DNA of 64,000 nt from Photobacterium swingsii (GTDB taxonomy: Bacteria > Pseudomonadota > Gammaproteobacteria > Enterobacterales > Vibrionaceae), in NCBI RefSeq assembly GCF_024346715.1, contig NZ_AP024852.1:930001-994000 (forward strand), written 5' to 3'. The notes beneath the pieces were generated by a model. It worked only from the letters and a program-made list of their open reading frames with translations, did no database searches and was not told where the DNA came from. Positions within the stretch are counted from its first letter, which is position 1. The number at the start of each line of letters is the position of its first letter. Below are positions 47,337 through 56,098 of the stretch, one piece after another. Position numbers and translations under genes: made by a program.

Positions 47337-49117
47337 TGAAAGGTGCTGTTAACCCAAAAATACTCAAACGCCTACTAAGTTATGGTGTTACGGATAAGCG
47401 AAAATTAACCATAGCTATAGTGTTTTTATTTATTGCGTCGATAGCAGATGTCGCTGGCCCTTGGCTGATGCAGCATTTTATTGATAACCATATCGCGAAA
47501 AATGATTACCCGTTAGAAGTGATGATCACGCTTGGTGCGAGCTATGTTGGTTTGATGATTATTGCTGCTTTGTTCCAATATTGGCAGGCGATCCGCTTTA
47601 ATGATATTGCGATAGGTGTAGTGCAAACAGTGCGAAAAGAGCTGTTTGGTAAGATATTGAATCAGCCACTGTCGGCATTTGATTATATGCCGACGGGGCG
47701 GTTGATCTCGCGGATCACCAACGATACCGAATCAATCAAAGACTTTTATATCTTTGTGATTTCAACCGTGGTGAAAAACATTGCCTTAATCAGCGTCATG
47801 CTGGTGGTGATGAGTATGCTGAGTTGGCGTTTGACCTTGGTGGTGCTGGTGCTTTTACCGATTGTAGCGGGCGTCATGGTGATCTATCAGCGGAAAAGTG
47901 CCAATGCGTATCGTCGTATGCGAGATTTACTGTCGGACATCAATGCGTCGATGAGTGAGTCGATTCAGGGGATGAGCCTGATCCAGCTAATGCGTCAAGA
48001 GCGTGAATTCAGCCAACAGTTTGCAGAAATCAATAAAGAACATTTAGCTGCGCAAGTCAGTGTGACTAAACTCAATGGTTTATTACTACGCCCATTAATC
48101 GACTTACTGTCAGGGATCGCGTTGATTTCTTTGGTTGCCGTGTTTGGTGTTAGTGGTGTTGAGCTGGTGGGTGTTGGGGTCTTGTATGCCTTTATTAGTT
48201 ACTTAGGCCGTGTGACAGAACCTTTGATTGAATTGACGCAGCAGCTTTCTTTGTTGCAGCAAGCACTGGTGGCAAGCGAACGTATTTTTGGTTTTATTGA
48301 TGCTAAGCAACAAGTGTATGGCGAAGATAAACGCCTACTCGAAACTGGCGCAATACAGTGCGACAATATTACTTTTAGCTATGATGGTGAGCAAACCATC
48401 TTGAAGGATATTTCGATTGATTTGCCTCACCGTGGCTTCTTAGCCTTAGTGGGGCATACGGGCAGTGGCAAGAGTACATTAGCTTCACTCTTAATGGGTT
48501 TTTACCCAGTAAAAGAGGGGGAAGTACGGTTAGATGGGCGGCCACTAGCGAGCCTTGAACAGTCGGTCTTACGTCAAGACGTTGCTATGGTGCAACAAGA
48601 CCCGCATGTACTCAGTGACACTGTGCGTGAAAATATTTGCCTGGGACGAGCGGTAAGCGATGAAGCGATTTGGCAGGCACTGGAAGATGTTGGCTTAGCG
48701 AGCCAAATTAGACAATACAGCGATTTGCTTGAGACGCGTTTAGGTGGTGGCGAAGTGAATTTATCAGCAGGGCAGAAGCAATTATTAGCCCTTGCCCGTG
48801 TGCTTGTCGCCAAGCCTAAAGTACTGATCCTGGATGAAGCAACTGCCAATATTGATTCAGGTACTGAGCAAAATATCCAGCGTAGTTTGACGCTATTGCG
48901 GCGCGATATGAGCATTGTGGTGATTGCTCACCGCTTATCAACCATCATGGATGCAGATGAAATTGTCGTATTAAGCCGTGGTGAAATTATTGAGCGTGGT
49001 ACTCATCAGCACCTATTGAAAGCACAAGGACATTACTTACAAATGTATCAGTTACAGCAGGCTAGCGAACATATTCAGCAGTTAGAAAGTGACGGTGTGG
49101 AAGCAGCGTCAGCCTAA
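47336..49117 (+). CDS. mdlB: ABC-type multidrug exporter half-transporter MdlB
   Basis: The 593-residue partner of MdlA: six transmembrane helices, Walker A GHTGSGKST, signature LSAGQKQ, Walker B VLILDEATANID and the switch histidine in IVVIAHRLS. The start at 47336 overlaps the mdlA stop (TAATG); an upstream start at 47279 lies inside mdlA. The two proteins should form a heterodimeric exporter. Confidence 0.92.
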   Translation: MKGAVNPKILKRLLSYGVTDKRKLTIAIVFLFIASIADVAGPWLMQHFIDNHIAKNDYPLEVMITLGASYVGLMIIAALFQYWQAIRFNDIAIGVVQTVRKELFGKILNQPLSAFDYMPTGRLISRITNDTESIKDFYIFVISTVVKNIALISVMLVVMSMLSWRLTLVVLVLLPIVAGVMVIYQRKSANAYRRMRDLLSDINASMSESIQGMSLIQLMRQEREFSQQFAEINKEHLAAQVSVTKLNGLLLRPLIDLLSGIALISLVAVFGVSGVELVGVGVLYAFISYLGRVTEPLIELTQQLSLLQQALVASERIFGFIDAKQQVYGEDKRLLETGAIQCDNITFSYDGEQTILKDISIDLPHRGFLALVGHTGSGKSTLASLLMGFYPVKEGEVRLDGRPLASLEQSVLRQDVAMVQQDPHVLSDTVRENICLGRAVSDEAIWQALEDVGLASQIRQYSDLLETRLGGGEVNLSAGQKQLLALARVLVAKPKVLILDEATANIDSGTEQNIQRSLTLLRRDMSIVVIAHRLSTIMDADEIVVLSRGEIIERGTHQHLLKAQGHYLQMYQLQQASEHIQQLESDGVEAASA

Positions 49118-49278
49118 CAGGCACCGTGTTCGTTTGAGTCATAGTGATAATGATAATGAAACAAAGTAAAGGTTAACCATTTGATAAATCAATATGATTT
49201 AACCTAACGCTGACAAAACACCTTCAAGCTAGAGTATTCTAGCTGGTGGGCTCCATGCTAGTGAACGAGCATAAAGTC

Positions 49279-49315
49279 AAACGCCACAGAAACAGGCGTC
49301 GTTTCTGTGGCGTTT
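49279..49315. terminator. Long hairpin between mdlB and tesB
   Basis: A perfect 15-bp stem AAACGCCACAGAAAC/GTTTCTGTGGCGTTT with a 7-nt loop lies between convergent genes. The T tracts are short, so termination strength is uncertain. Confidence 0.75.
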
Positions 49316-49340
49316 CAGCATTGATATCTAAGTAATAGGA

Positions 49341-50201
49341 TTATTTGTGGTGACGCATTAAGCCTTCTTGAACTGCGGAAGCAACAAGTTCGCCTTGTTG
49401 GTTATAAATTTCACCGCGAACAAGGCCACGTGAGCCGCTGGCAGAAGGGCTGTCGATAACGTACAGCAACCACTCATCAAGACGGAATGGACGGTGGAAC
49501 CACATTGAGTGATCTATGGTTGCGACTTGCATTTTAGGAGTCAGCAAGGTGACGCCATGCGGTTGTAAGGCGGTCACTAAGAAGCCCCAATCTGACGCAT
49601 AAGCCAATACATATTGATGAATGCGCAAATCATCGGGCATTTCGCCATTGGCTTTGATCCATAAGTACTGTTTTGCTTCTGCCTTGGTTGGCTTTAGAGG
49701 GTTGATAACATTGACTGGTCGCACTTCAATCGGGCGGTCACGGCCAAAGGTTTCAACCGCTTGTTTAGGCAAGTAATCAGCAAGAGATTTTACTAACTCT
49801 GTTTCAGATTTAAGTGTTTCAGGCGCTGGCACATCAGGCATAGTAGATTGATGGCTATAGCCTTCTTCTTCGCCCTGATAAGAGGCCGTTAAATAGAAAA
49901 TAGGGCGGCCATTTTGAATCGCTTTTACACGACGGGTACTGAAACTTTTACCGTCGCGTAAATTTTCAACATCATAAATAATCGGTTTTTGTGGATCGCC
50001 AGGACGAAGAAAGTAGCTATGGAATGAATGAACATGACGATCAATTTCCACGGTTTTCTTCGCTGCAGAGAGTGATTGACCAATAACTTGACCACCATAA
50101 ACTTGGGGGAGCCCTAGGTGTTCGCTCTGCCCTCGGAACAAGCCTAGTTCAAGAGGTTCTAAGTGTAACAGCGTGAGAAGTTCAGTCAGTTCTTTGCTCA
50201 T
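49341..50201 (-). CDS. tesB: Acyl-CoA thioesterase II TesB
   Basis: TesB hydrolyses medium- and long-chain acyl-CoA. The 286-residue protein has the double hotdog fold with [20 protein letters not shown] near the N terminus and the C-terminal [20 protein letters not shown] and [13 protein letters not shown] segments, which include conserved active-site residues (Asp, Thr/Ser, Gln in the family). Its position before ybaY and atl is conserved with E. coli. Confidence 0.95.
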   Translation of the reverse strand: MSKELTELLTLLHLEPLELGLFRGQSEHLGLPQVYGGQVIGQSLSAAKKTVEIDRHVHSFHSYFLRPGDPQKPIIYDVENLRDGKSFSTRRVKAIQNGRPIFYLTASYQGEEEGYSHQSTMPDVPAPETLKSETELVKSLADYLPKQAVETFGRDRPIEVRPVNVINPLKPTKAEAKQYLWIKANGEMPDDLRIHQYVLAYASDWGFLVTALQPHGVTLLTPKMQVATIDHSMWFHRPFRLDEWLLYVIDSPSASGSRGLVRGEIYNQQGELVASAVQEGLMRHHK

Positions 50202-50435
50202 TGGGCATCCATTATTAATAATGTTGAATTAAGAAAGATAAGCACTATCTTGCTGATAGTCTAGATAATTGCTTATCTTTGATTAAGAGTTTTACGAGGA
50301 CTTAGCTACAATTTCAAGTTAAATCGCATCACGATAACCAATCTCACTGATATATATGGGGTTTATATCAAACGATTTAAAGACAAGTGTAGAGAAGCCA
50401 AATTTAGTCAATCGTGAGTGTTCTTGAGGTTAACA

Positions 50436-50855
50436 ATGAAAAAGGTTATTACGGTATTAGTGGGTCTAGCGGCGGCATTAGCGATCACGGCATGTTCGAC
50501 GATTATTCAGAAAGATAAAGGCATGAATTCGGTAGAAGGAACGGTAAGTTACCGTGAACGTATTGCGTTACCTGAAAATGCCAAAATAACGGTGACATTA
50601 GCAGATGTATCATTAATGGATGTAGCGGCAGAAGTGATCAGTCAGCAATCTTTCTTAGCGGATGGTAAGCAAGTTCCGTTTAACTTTTCGCTTGATTATG
50701 AAGCCGATGAAATTATTGCTAATCACACTTATGCAGTAAGTGCGCGTATTGAGGTCGATGGTAAGCTGATGTTTATTACCGATACCTCAAATCGTGTGAT
50801 CACCGATCCGAATAAGACCGAAAATATTGATTTGATGTTGGTGAAAACGCGTTAG
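50436..50855 (+). CDS. ybaY: YbaY-family lipoprotein
   Basis: About 139 residues from the ATG at 50436: lipobox LAITAC, then a beta-sandwich domain with VEGTVSYRERIALPENAKIT and YAVSARIEVDGKLMFITD, typical of the YbaY (type III secretion system lipoprotein chaperone-like) family. It is divergent from tesB, as in E. coli. An upstream GTG at 50418 adds six residues before the signal peptide and is less likely. Function unknown. Confidence 0.88.
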   Translation: MKKVITVLVGLAAALAITACSTIIQKDKGMNSVEGTVSYRERIALPENAKITVTLADVSLMDVAAEVISQQSFLADGKQVPFNFSLDYEADEIIANHTYAVSARIEVDGKLMFITDTSNRVITDPNKTENIDLMLVKTR

Positions 50856-50891
50856 TCCACTACAAGGCTAATCAATAATTTTTATAAAGAA

Positions 50892-50918
50892 CAAAGCATT
50901 GGCCTCCCCAATGCTTTG
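50892..50918. terminator. Bidirectional terminator between ybaY and atl
   Basis: The stem CAAAGCATT/AATGCTTTG with a 9-nt loop lies between convergent genes. Confidence 0.75.
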
Positions 50919-50926
50919 AATCGTGT

Positions 50927-51235
50927 TTAGCGGCATATTTCCCACCGATAAATACGTAATGATAGTTTGCCCTCATCACTTACGGTGATCCCTTCATTGC
51001 GCAGCCTATCGCGCTGTCGAATAAGGTCGTCGCCAGTCAATGAAATCATCCCTTTCGCATTAATCACTCTGTGCCAAGGTAGTGTCGAGCCTTCAGGTAA
51101 GCGTGACATGAGTTTTCCAACTTGCCGAGCATAGCCGGGAAAGCCTGCTAATCGTGCAATATCGCCGTAGGTTGCTACCGTTCCTACTGGAATTTGATAG
51201 ACCACGCTATAGATTTGCCCTGTAAAATCGTCCAT
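50927..51235 (-). CDS. atl: Alkyltransferase-like DNA-binding protein (YbaZ/ATL)
   Basis: About 102 residues from the ATG at 51235. It resembles the C-terminal domain of O6-alkylguanine-DNA alkyltransferases (VYQIPVGTVATYGDIARLAG; GTVATYG and the arginine finger region), but the active-site PCHRV reads PWHRV. Tryptophan in place of the acceptor cysteine is the hallmark of ATL proteins, which bind O6-alkylguanine and pass it to nucleotide excision repair. The longer frame to 51295 would add an unlikely Cys/Arg-rich head. Confidence 0.93.
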   Translation of the reverse strand: MDDFTGQIYSVVYQIPVGTVATYGDIARLAGFPGYARQVGKLMSRLPEGSTLPWHRVINAKGMISLTGDDLIRQRDRLRNEGITVSDEGKLSLRIYRWEICR

Positions 51236-51307
51236 ATTAGAGTAAGACCGTAAGAAATAGACTGCTATTCTTCTATGTACTCCCGAACAACGCAAGGAGG
51301 TGCTGCC

Positions 51308-52039
51308 ATGTTGTATGCCGCGTTATTAGTTCTGGTCAGTGTTGCATTAACCGTCTTAGGCGTTACAGCACTCGGATACAGTGAGGGGCAACTGCCTGCA
51401 CTCGCTTTAGCGATTCCTGCTCTATGGCTGCTTCCACAAGGAGGTATGGCAGCGTGGTTGCTGCTCATTGGCCTTGGCGCGTACGGTATGGTCTTGCCTG
51501 AACAGCCTCTTGCCCTTTCCATTAGCATTTTTATGATGCTGCCGGTATTTAATATTTGCATGTCTCAAAAGAGTAGTTGGCAGCTAGGTGCGCTCTTAAT
51601 TTCCATTATTCTTGCTATGGATGTTGGACTGATGGCATTGCAAAGCGAAGGTAAGTTACCAGGTAGTAGCTTATACACTGTGGTGCAAATACTTGCAGTG
51701 GGGGTTATTTGGTTTGCATGTCGCAGTTGGCGGCCTGTTGAAGGCAATACATGGTGGCCGCTGTTCCTTGTCGTTCCCTTGTGGGTTGGAGGTATGGAGC
51801 ATGCAGCTTTAGTCGCTTTATGCATTACAGGCTTGATTGCTGCCATGCAGGGGATGGAGAAAGTGAAGTTTGGTGATTGGGTGCCACGCCTGTCTTGGGT
51901 GCTTCCTGCCGTAGGGTTTGCTACTTTAGTTGTGGTGCCGCATTTTGATGTCCCTAACCCTATATTAGTTGCTTGGTTACTGGTACTTGGTGGCGCTTTA
52001 TTAGGGGAATACTTGCTGGAAGACCCTGAAGAGGTATAA
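51308..52039 (+). CDS. Multi-spanning membrane protein of unknown function
   Basis: About 243 residues, nearly all hydrophobic with roughly eight transmembrane segments and Trp-rich loops (ALWLLPQGGMAAW, FACRSWRPVEGNTWWPLF), ending in an acidic tail (EDPEEV). The ATG at 51308 is preceded by the strong ribosome-binding site AAGGAGG; the frame is open to 51275 but that region overlaps the divergent atl leader. I recognise no family. Confidence 0.8.
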   Translation: MLYAALLVLVSVALTVLGVTALGYSEGQLPALALAIPALWLLPQGGMAAWLLLIGLGAYGMVLPEQPLALSISIFMMLPVFNICMSQKSSWQLGALLISIILAMDVGLMALQSEGKLPGSSLYTVVQILAVGVIWFACRSWRPVEGNTWWPLFLVVPLWVGGMEHAALVALCITGLIAAMQGMEKVKFGDWVPRLSWVLPAVGFATLVVVPHFDVPNPILVAWLLVLGGALLGEYLLEDPEEV

Positions 52040-52152
52040 CTTCTTTTGAGAACGAAATGGCTCAGTAATGAGTTAATTCAAATAGATAAGGTGATAATCA
52101 CAGGGTTTTGTGTAATAAAACACCACTTAAACCAGAGTTTACCGAGAACGCC

Positions 52153-52181
52153 TTGCAAAGCAATAAGGCTTGGTAGATAAT
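52153..52181 (+). promoter_or_regulatory. Promoter of the 4.5S RNA gene
   Basis: A -35 TTGCAA (52153-52158), 17-base spacer and -10 GATAAT (52176-52181) lie about 30 bases before the mature 5' end. This fits a precursor whose leader is removed, as for E. coli ffs. Confidence 0.65.
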
Positions 52182-52215
52182 CCCTCTCGTTCTCGCAAAG
52201 AGACAAAGAATCTAT

Positions 52216-52327
52216 GGAGGCCCCCTTTGGTCCTCCCGCAACACTAACTTGTGAACCTGGTCAGGCCCGGAAGGGAGCAGCCACAACAAGCGACGTGTGT
52301 GCCGGGATGTGGCTGGAGGGGGCTTCC
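52216..52327 (+). ncRNA. ffs: 4.5S RNA, signal recognition particle RNA
   Basis: About 112 bases. The ends GGAGGCCCCC and GGGGGCTTCC pair in the long terminal helix. The universally conserved SRP domain IV is present: GGTCAGGCCCGGAAGGGAGC on the 5' side with AGCAGCC, and GTGTGCCGGGATGTGGCTGG on the 3' side. It binds Ffh for co-translational targeting. Its position after atl agrees with E. coli. Confidence 0.97.
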
Positions 52328-52670
52328 ACCCATCTAGCGTTTAGAAAATCTTCCATCGAATTTCACTTCAACAGCCAACATTCCTCAGTACTCTCTTTTT
52401 TCTGATATTACACTCTTGTATCGCTCGTTATTTTAACTTGGCTATTTTCTGTTATTGCTAACTGATCTCTTACATGTGCTAATACAGCAGCGATTTAATT
52501 CGAATCTTTTTAATATGTTGAATTTTAATCGCTTTATTTACAGCTAGTTAAATCAGCGAGGTATTCTTGCGTAGGGAAAGTAATGATAAATGTACTGAGT
52601 GACGCCTATCAATAAAAGAGGCGTCATTCAGTGGGGGAAGCGGTTGTGATGATAGCGGCTTTCTATACTG
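52328..52670. other. Intergenic region between ffs and the GntR regulator
   Basis: 343 bases without a gene. At the right end the inverted repeat ACTGAGTGACGCCT/AGGCGTCATTCAGT (one mismatch, 52594-52632) probably terminates the gntR transcript. The rest is A/T-rich with nothing recognised. Confidence 0.55.
52594..52632 (-). terminator. Hairpin after the GntR regulator gene
   Basis: A long inverted repeat (arms of 14 bases, one mismatch) lies 39 bases after the stop codon. There is no good T tract, so termination may be weak or factor-assisted. Confidence 0.6.
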
Positions 52671-53324
52671 TTATTTTTTACTATGTAAGGAAAGATCGGT
52701 GAATGTCGTGATGTTCTGTTTTGACTCTAACCAAGCACGATCTACATCGCCTGCGATGATCGCTTCCACCATACCGGTATGGCTGATACCACTTTGTGAA
52801 AGATCATAATCATTATGGGTGAGCTTGATGTAACTTTTTAGTTGGTTAGAGATCTGTTCATATATCTTTATGAACTTATTGCTTTTGCTGATTTCAACCA
52901 CTTTTCGATGCAGTTCAAAGTCTTTTTGGCAAACATCGATGAGATCCAACTTGCCTGTTGCACATAATTCACAGAATTCCTTGTGAATACGGCTTAATTC
53001 ATCTTTATCTTCTTGAGTCGCTTTTTCTGCTGCCATTACTGCTGCTTGTGATTCAATGGCTACACGTAAATTGTACAGCTCCCACAAATCATCGTCAGAT
53101 AATGTGAATACATGCCAGCCAACATAAGGCTTTTGTACAACCAAGCCTTCATGTGAAAGTGAGTTCAGTGCCATGCGAACTGTACTGCGCGAAAGTTCTA
53201 GTTCTTTCGATAGCGAACTCTCAACAATTTTATCACCCATCACCAGCTGACCTGAAACTATCATATCTCTAATAAATTCAGTGGCTTGCTCTTCTAGGCT
53301 CTGTTTGTTGATCTTCATTTTCAT
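52671..53324 (-). CDS. GntR-family (FCD domain) transcriptional regulator
   Basis: A 217-residue regulator with an N-terminal winged helix (LEEQATEFIRDMIVSGQLVM, then LELSRSTVRMALNSLSHEGL) and a C-terminal all-helical FCD ligand domain with histidines in the family's metal-site positions (ISHTGMVEAIIAGD). It is divergent from the dehydratase genes, so it probably represses them until the sugar acid is present. The dyad TTGTCGGACAA between them fits the FadR/FCD operator pattern. Confidence 0.9.
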   Translation of the reverse strand: MKMKINKQSLEEQATEFIRDMIVSGQLVMGDKIVESSLSKELELSRSTVRMALNSLSHEGLVVQKPYVGWHVFTLSDDDLWELYNLRVAIESQAAVMAAEKATQEDKDELSRIHKEFCELCATGKLDLIDVCQKDFELHRKVVEISKSNKFIKIYEQISNQLKSYIKLTHNDYDLSQSGISHTGMVEAIIAGDVDRAWLESKQNITTFTDLSLHSKK

Positions 53325-53374
53325 GATTTGTTCTTAGTGCATGCTTTAAGTTATTGAAAAATATAACACGAACT

Positions 53375-53433
53375 TGTGACGTTTGTCATATTTTGTCATC
53401 TGTAGATCTGTATACTGCCGATTGTCGGACAAT
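53375..53433 (+). promoter_or_regulatory. Control region of the sugar-acid operon: CRP-like site, -10 and GntR dyad
   Basis: A CRP-like sequence TGTGA-CGTTTG-TCATA is at 53375-53390. A -10 TATACT lies at 53411-53416, putting the CRP site near -40, a class II position. The perfect palindrome ATTGTC-G-GACAAT is at 53421-53433, over the expected start of transcription, and matches the TNGTNNNACNA pattern of FCD-type GntR operators. No good -35 is present, consistent with an activator-dependent promoter. All three assignments are inferences from motifs. Confidence 0.6.
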
Positions 53434-53478
53434 AGACAATTAACTGTTAACTGTTAACGATAGGCAGAGAATATAATA

Positions 53479-53808
53479 ATGAAAGCCATAAAACTTTCTT
53501 CTACAGACAATGTAGCCACGCTACTGGGTAGTGTAGAAAAGCATGAACTCGTTGAAATTATTTCAGCTGACAATGAAGTGATTGCACAAGTTAATGCCCT
53601 ACAAAAAATCACATTCGGCAACAAGATTGCACTTGGCGATATCCCGCTTGGTGAGCACATTTTGAAATGTGGCCATTCAATTGGTAAATCGATTGTTGAA
53701 ATTCCGCTAGGTCAACTTGTTCATGTTCAAAATGTTCGTAGTGAACGTTTAGACATTCCTGAAGCAATTATTGAAGAAATCATCAAACAAATGGGGATCG
53801 AGCAGTAA
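53479..53808 (+). CDS. UxaA/SuyA-like small subunit (SAF domain)
   Basis: A 109-residue SAF-domain protein corresponding to the N-terminal domain of altronate/galactarate dehydratases (VIAQVNALQKITFGNKIALG, and LKCGHSIGKSIVEIPLGQ with the substrate-loop GHSIG). When split, this subunit partners a large catalytic subunit, as in sulfolactate sulfo-lyase SuyAB and similar hydro-lyases. It overlaps the large-subunit gene by one base. Confidence 0.88.
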   Translation: MKAIKLSSTDNVATLLGSVEKHELVEIISADNEVIAQVNALQKITFGNKIALGDIPLGEHILKCGHSIGKSIVEIPLGQLVHVQNVRSERLDIPEAIIEEIIKQMGIEQ

Positions 53809-54982
53809 TGAGCGCGACATTTAAAGGTTACCCACGTCCAAACGGTACATTTGGTATTCGCAACAATGTGATGATTGTTGCAATTGATGAATGTTGTGAA
53901 GGCATTGCACGTAACATTAGCAAAGAAATTGATGATTCGGTTGTTGTCACTAACCATTACACCTGTATGTATGGTGGTAATGAAGAGATGATCGACACCA
54001 TTATTCATACGGCAACTAACCCAAATATTGCGAGTGTGCTGGTTATTGCAATGGGGTGTGGTTCGATTGATCCTGAAATGATTGCAGAGCCTGTTCGTAA
54101 AGAAGGCTTACCTGTTCATAGCCTAACGGTCATCAAAAACAAAGGTACGGTTGAAACCATTAAAGACGGTATCGAACTTGCGAAAGAGCTAAAAGCATAC
54201 GCAGATGGTATAGAGCGTGTTGATGCGCCTGTTTCAGCACTGCGTATCGGTATTAAGTGTGGTGGATCAGACACATCCAGTGGCCTTGCTTCTAACCCTT
54301 CGGTGGTGCAGCTTCAGATAAGCTGGTCGATATGGGGGCTACCACAATGGCAGGTGAGCTATTAGAGCTGCTTGGTTGTGAAGATATCCTGAAAGCGCGT
54401 TCAGTTACAGTTGAAGTCGGTGATAAAATTGAGCGCCTCATTGCAGAAGATTTAAAGCGCTGGCACGTAATTGAAGGCACTGAAACTATGTCTATTGGTA
54501 ACAGTGTCGGTGGCTTAACAACCATAGATGAAAAATCACAAGGTGCGATGCACAAAACGGGTACGCGCCCAATTCAAGATTGCCTACGCATTAGCCATGT
54601 TCACCGTGAAAAGCCGACTGTTCCAGGGTTCTATTTAACGGAAACGACCATGTTGTGTGGTGGAGCAGCCATGCACTTTGCATCGCTTGGCTGTCAGTTG
54701 ATTCTTTGGACTGCTGGTGCCGCTGGTTTCAATAATTCCATTGTCCCTGTGATTCGTGTTTCAGGTAATAGTTCGCTGATCACCGCTGATATGGACATCA
54801 ACGCATGCGGAATTATGGATGCAACAGACACGATTGATAATGTCTCCAATAAGATTGTCGAGAAGGTGTTTGATGTTGCAAGCGGCGCGCCTACTAACCT
54901 GGAAGGTATTGGTTTTGCTTACGCTTCACTGTACCAAAAAGATCAGCGCTTAGAACATGTTATCGGTATTTGCCCTCAATAA
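53808..54982 (+). pseudogene. UxaA/SuyB-like large subunit, interrupted by a frameshift
   Basis: Two frames, 53808-54365 and 54332-54982, together encode one large subunit of a UxaA/GarD-type hydro-lyase (391 residues if repaired). The first frame has FGIRNNVMIVAIDECCEGIA, and the cysteines of YTCMYGG, MGCGS and IKCGGSD, then goes out of frame after SNPS. The second frame resumes with the family sequence DMGATTMAGELLELLGCED. Restoring one G in the TCGGTGGTGCAG region at about 54301-54310 joins them as SNPSVGAASDKLVDMG. So the gene has lost one base, or the sequence has an error there. Activity cannot be full without repair or recoding. Confidence 0.85.
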
Positions 54983-55027
54983 TAACTATTAAAGGGGGTA
55001 TCACCTCCTTCATGTGAGATAAAAAAA

Positions 55028-55984
55028 ATGAGTAAGATTGCTCCTAATAAATCACTTGGTTTAACCCTTGCCCTTATTTGTGCTGCGCTATGGGGCGCAT
55101 CGTTCCCACTTGGTGGTGTGCTTGCTGGGAAGCTGGACCCGGTTGTTCTCGCTATAGCACGCTACGCAATAGCTACTCTTGGGTTTGTTGTTCTGTTTGT
55201 TTTTTCTAAGAAGCATACGCTGAAAAAAATCCAGAGTAAGAAAGACGCGATTTTGCTAATGAGCGCCGGTATCTCAGCGCAAGCCGTGTTCTTCTACTTC
55301 ACTATTCTTGCTTATGAATACACGTCATCAGGTGAAATTGGTGTTATCAACGGCATGGCACCATTCCTAACAATGGCGGCGGTATTTATCATTGATAAAG
55401 TCAAGCCATCAGCGGTGAAAGTGTTTGCTGTTGTGCTGTCATTGGTTGGTGCGGGTGTGATTGCTTACGATCCCTCGAATAAGATCCAAGGTCTGAACTT
55501 TGGTCACTTGTTTGCTCTTTGCGGTGTACTAGGTTTTGTTACTTACAATTACATTCTGGGAAAATTCGGCTCTGATCTAAACTCACGCTACGATACGTTC
55601 TCAAGCTGTTTCTACCAATTCGGTGCTGCAACAGTTGTTCTATTAGTCGTCGGTGTGGTAACGGGGGCTGATTTCAGCACTGCCACTGTCTTGGTTGAAA
55701 ACGGTAAGCATATTGCGACAATTCTTTCCCTTGGCTTGCTATGTTCTGGTATCGCTTATGCGGTTTGGGAAGTCGCTACTTTGAAAACACAAGATGCTGT
55801 TATCACTACTATGGCGCTGAATGTTCTGCCGTTGTTCGCGATGATCGTTGCTTACTTCTTGCTTGGCGAAACCATTACTCTACAAAAATTAGCCGGTGTC
55901 GTGACAGTTGTTATTGCGCTGTGTATCTACACTGCAGGCGATAAATTTAAGAAAAAAGCGTCTCTTCAAGAAGCCGCTATTTAA
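55028..55984 (+). CDS. EamA-family (DMT superfamily) transporter
   Basis: A 318-residue inner-membrane protein with ten predicted helices in two EamA repeats (SLGLTLALICAALWGASFPL at the start of the first; LCGVLGFVTYNYILGK at the start of the second). It lies between the dehydratase genes, so uptake or export of a sugar acid or related metabolite is likely. Substrate unknown. Ribosome-binding region is A-rich (GAGATAAAAAAA). Confidence 0.9.
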   Translation: MSKIAPNKSLGLTLALICAALWGASFPLGGVLAGKLDPVVLAIARYAIATLGFVVLFVFSKKHTLKKIQSKKDAILLMSAGISAQAVFFYFTILAYEYTSSGEIGVINGMAPFLTMAAVFIIDKVKPSAVKVFAVVLSLVGAGVIAYDPSNKIQGLNFGHLFALCGVLGFVTYNYILGKFGSDLNSRYDTFSSCFYQFGAATVVLLVVGVVTGADFSTATVLVENGKHIATILSLGLLCSGIAYAVWEVATLKTQDAVITTMALNVLPLFAMIVAYFLLGETITLQKLAGVVTVVIALCIYTAGDKFKKKASLQEAAI

Positions 55985-56098
55985 TACCCCACTGCGAGCT
56001 GCCAGTGACGGGACTGGCAGCTTCTTTCTCTCTTAATCAAATGGAATCAGGGTTTGATTAAGTGAGAAGGTAACAACTTAATTATAAGAGATAAGATA

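Noticed and set aside
52214..52405. Short plus-strand open frame over the 4.5S RNA
   Set aside because: The sequence is the SRP RNA; the frame is incidental.
54292..54555. Minus-strand open frame over the frameshift site
   Set aside because: Antisense of a conserved dehydratase segment; no features of its own.
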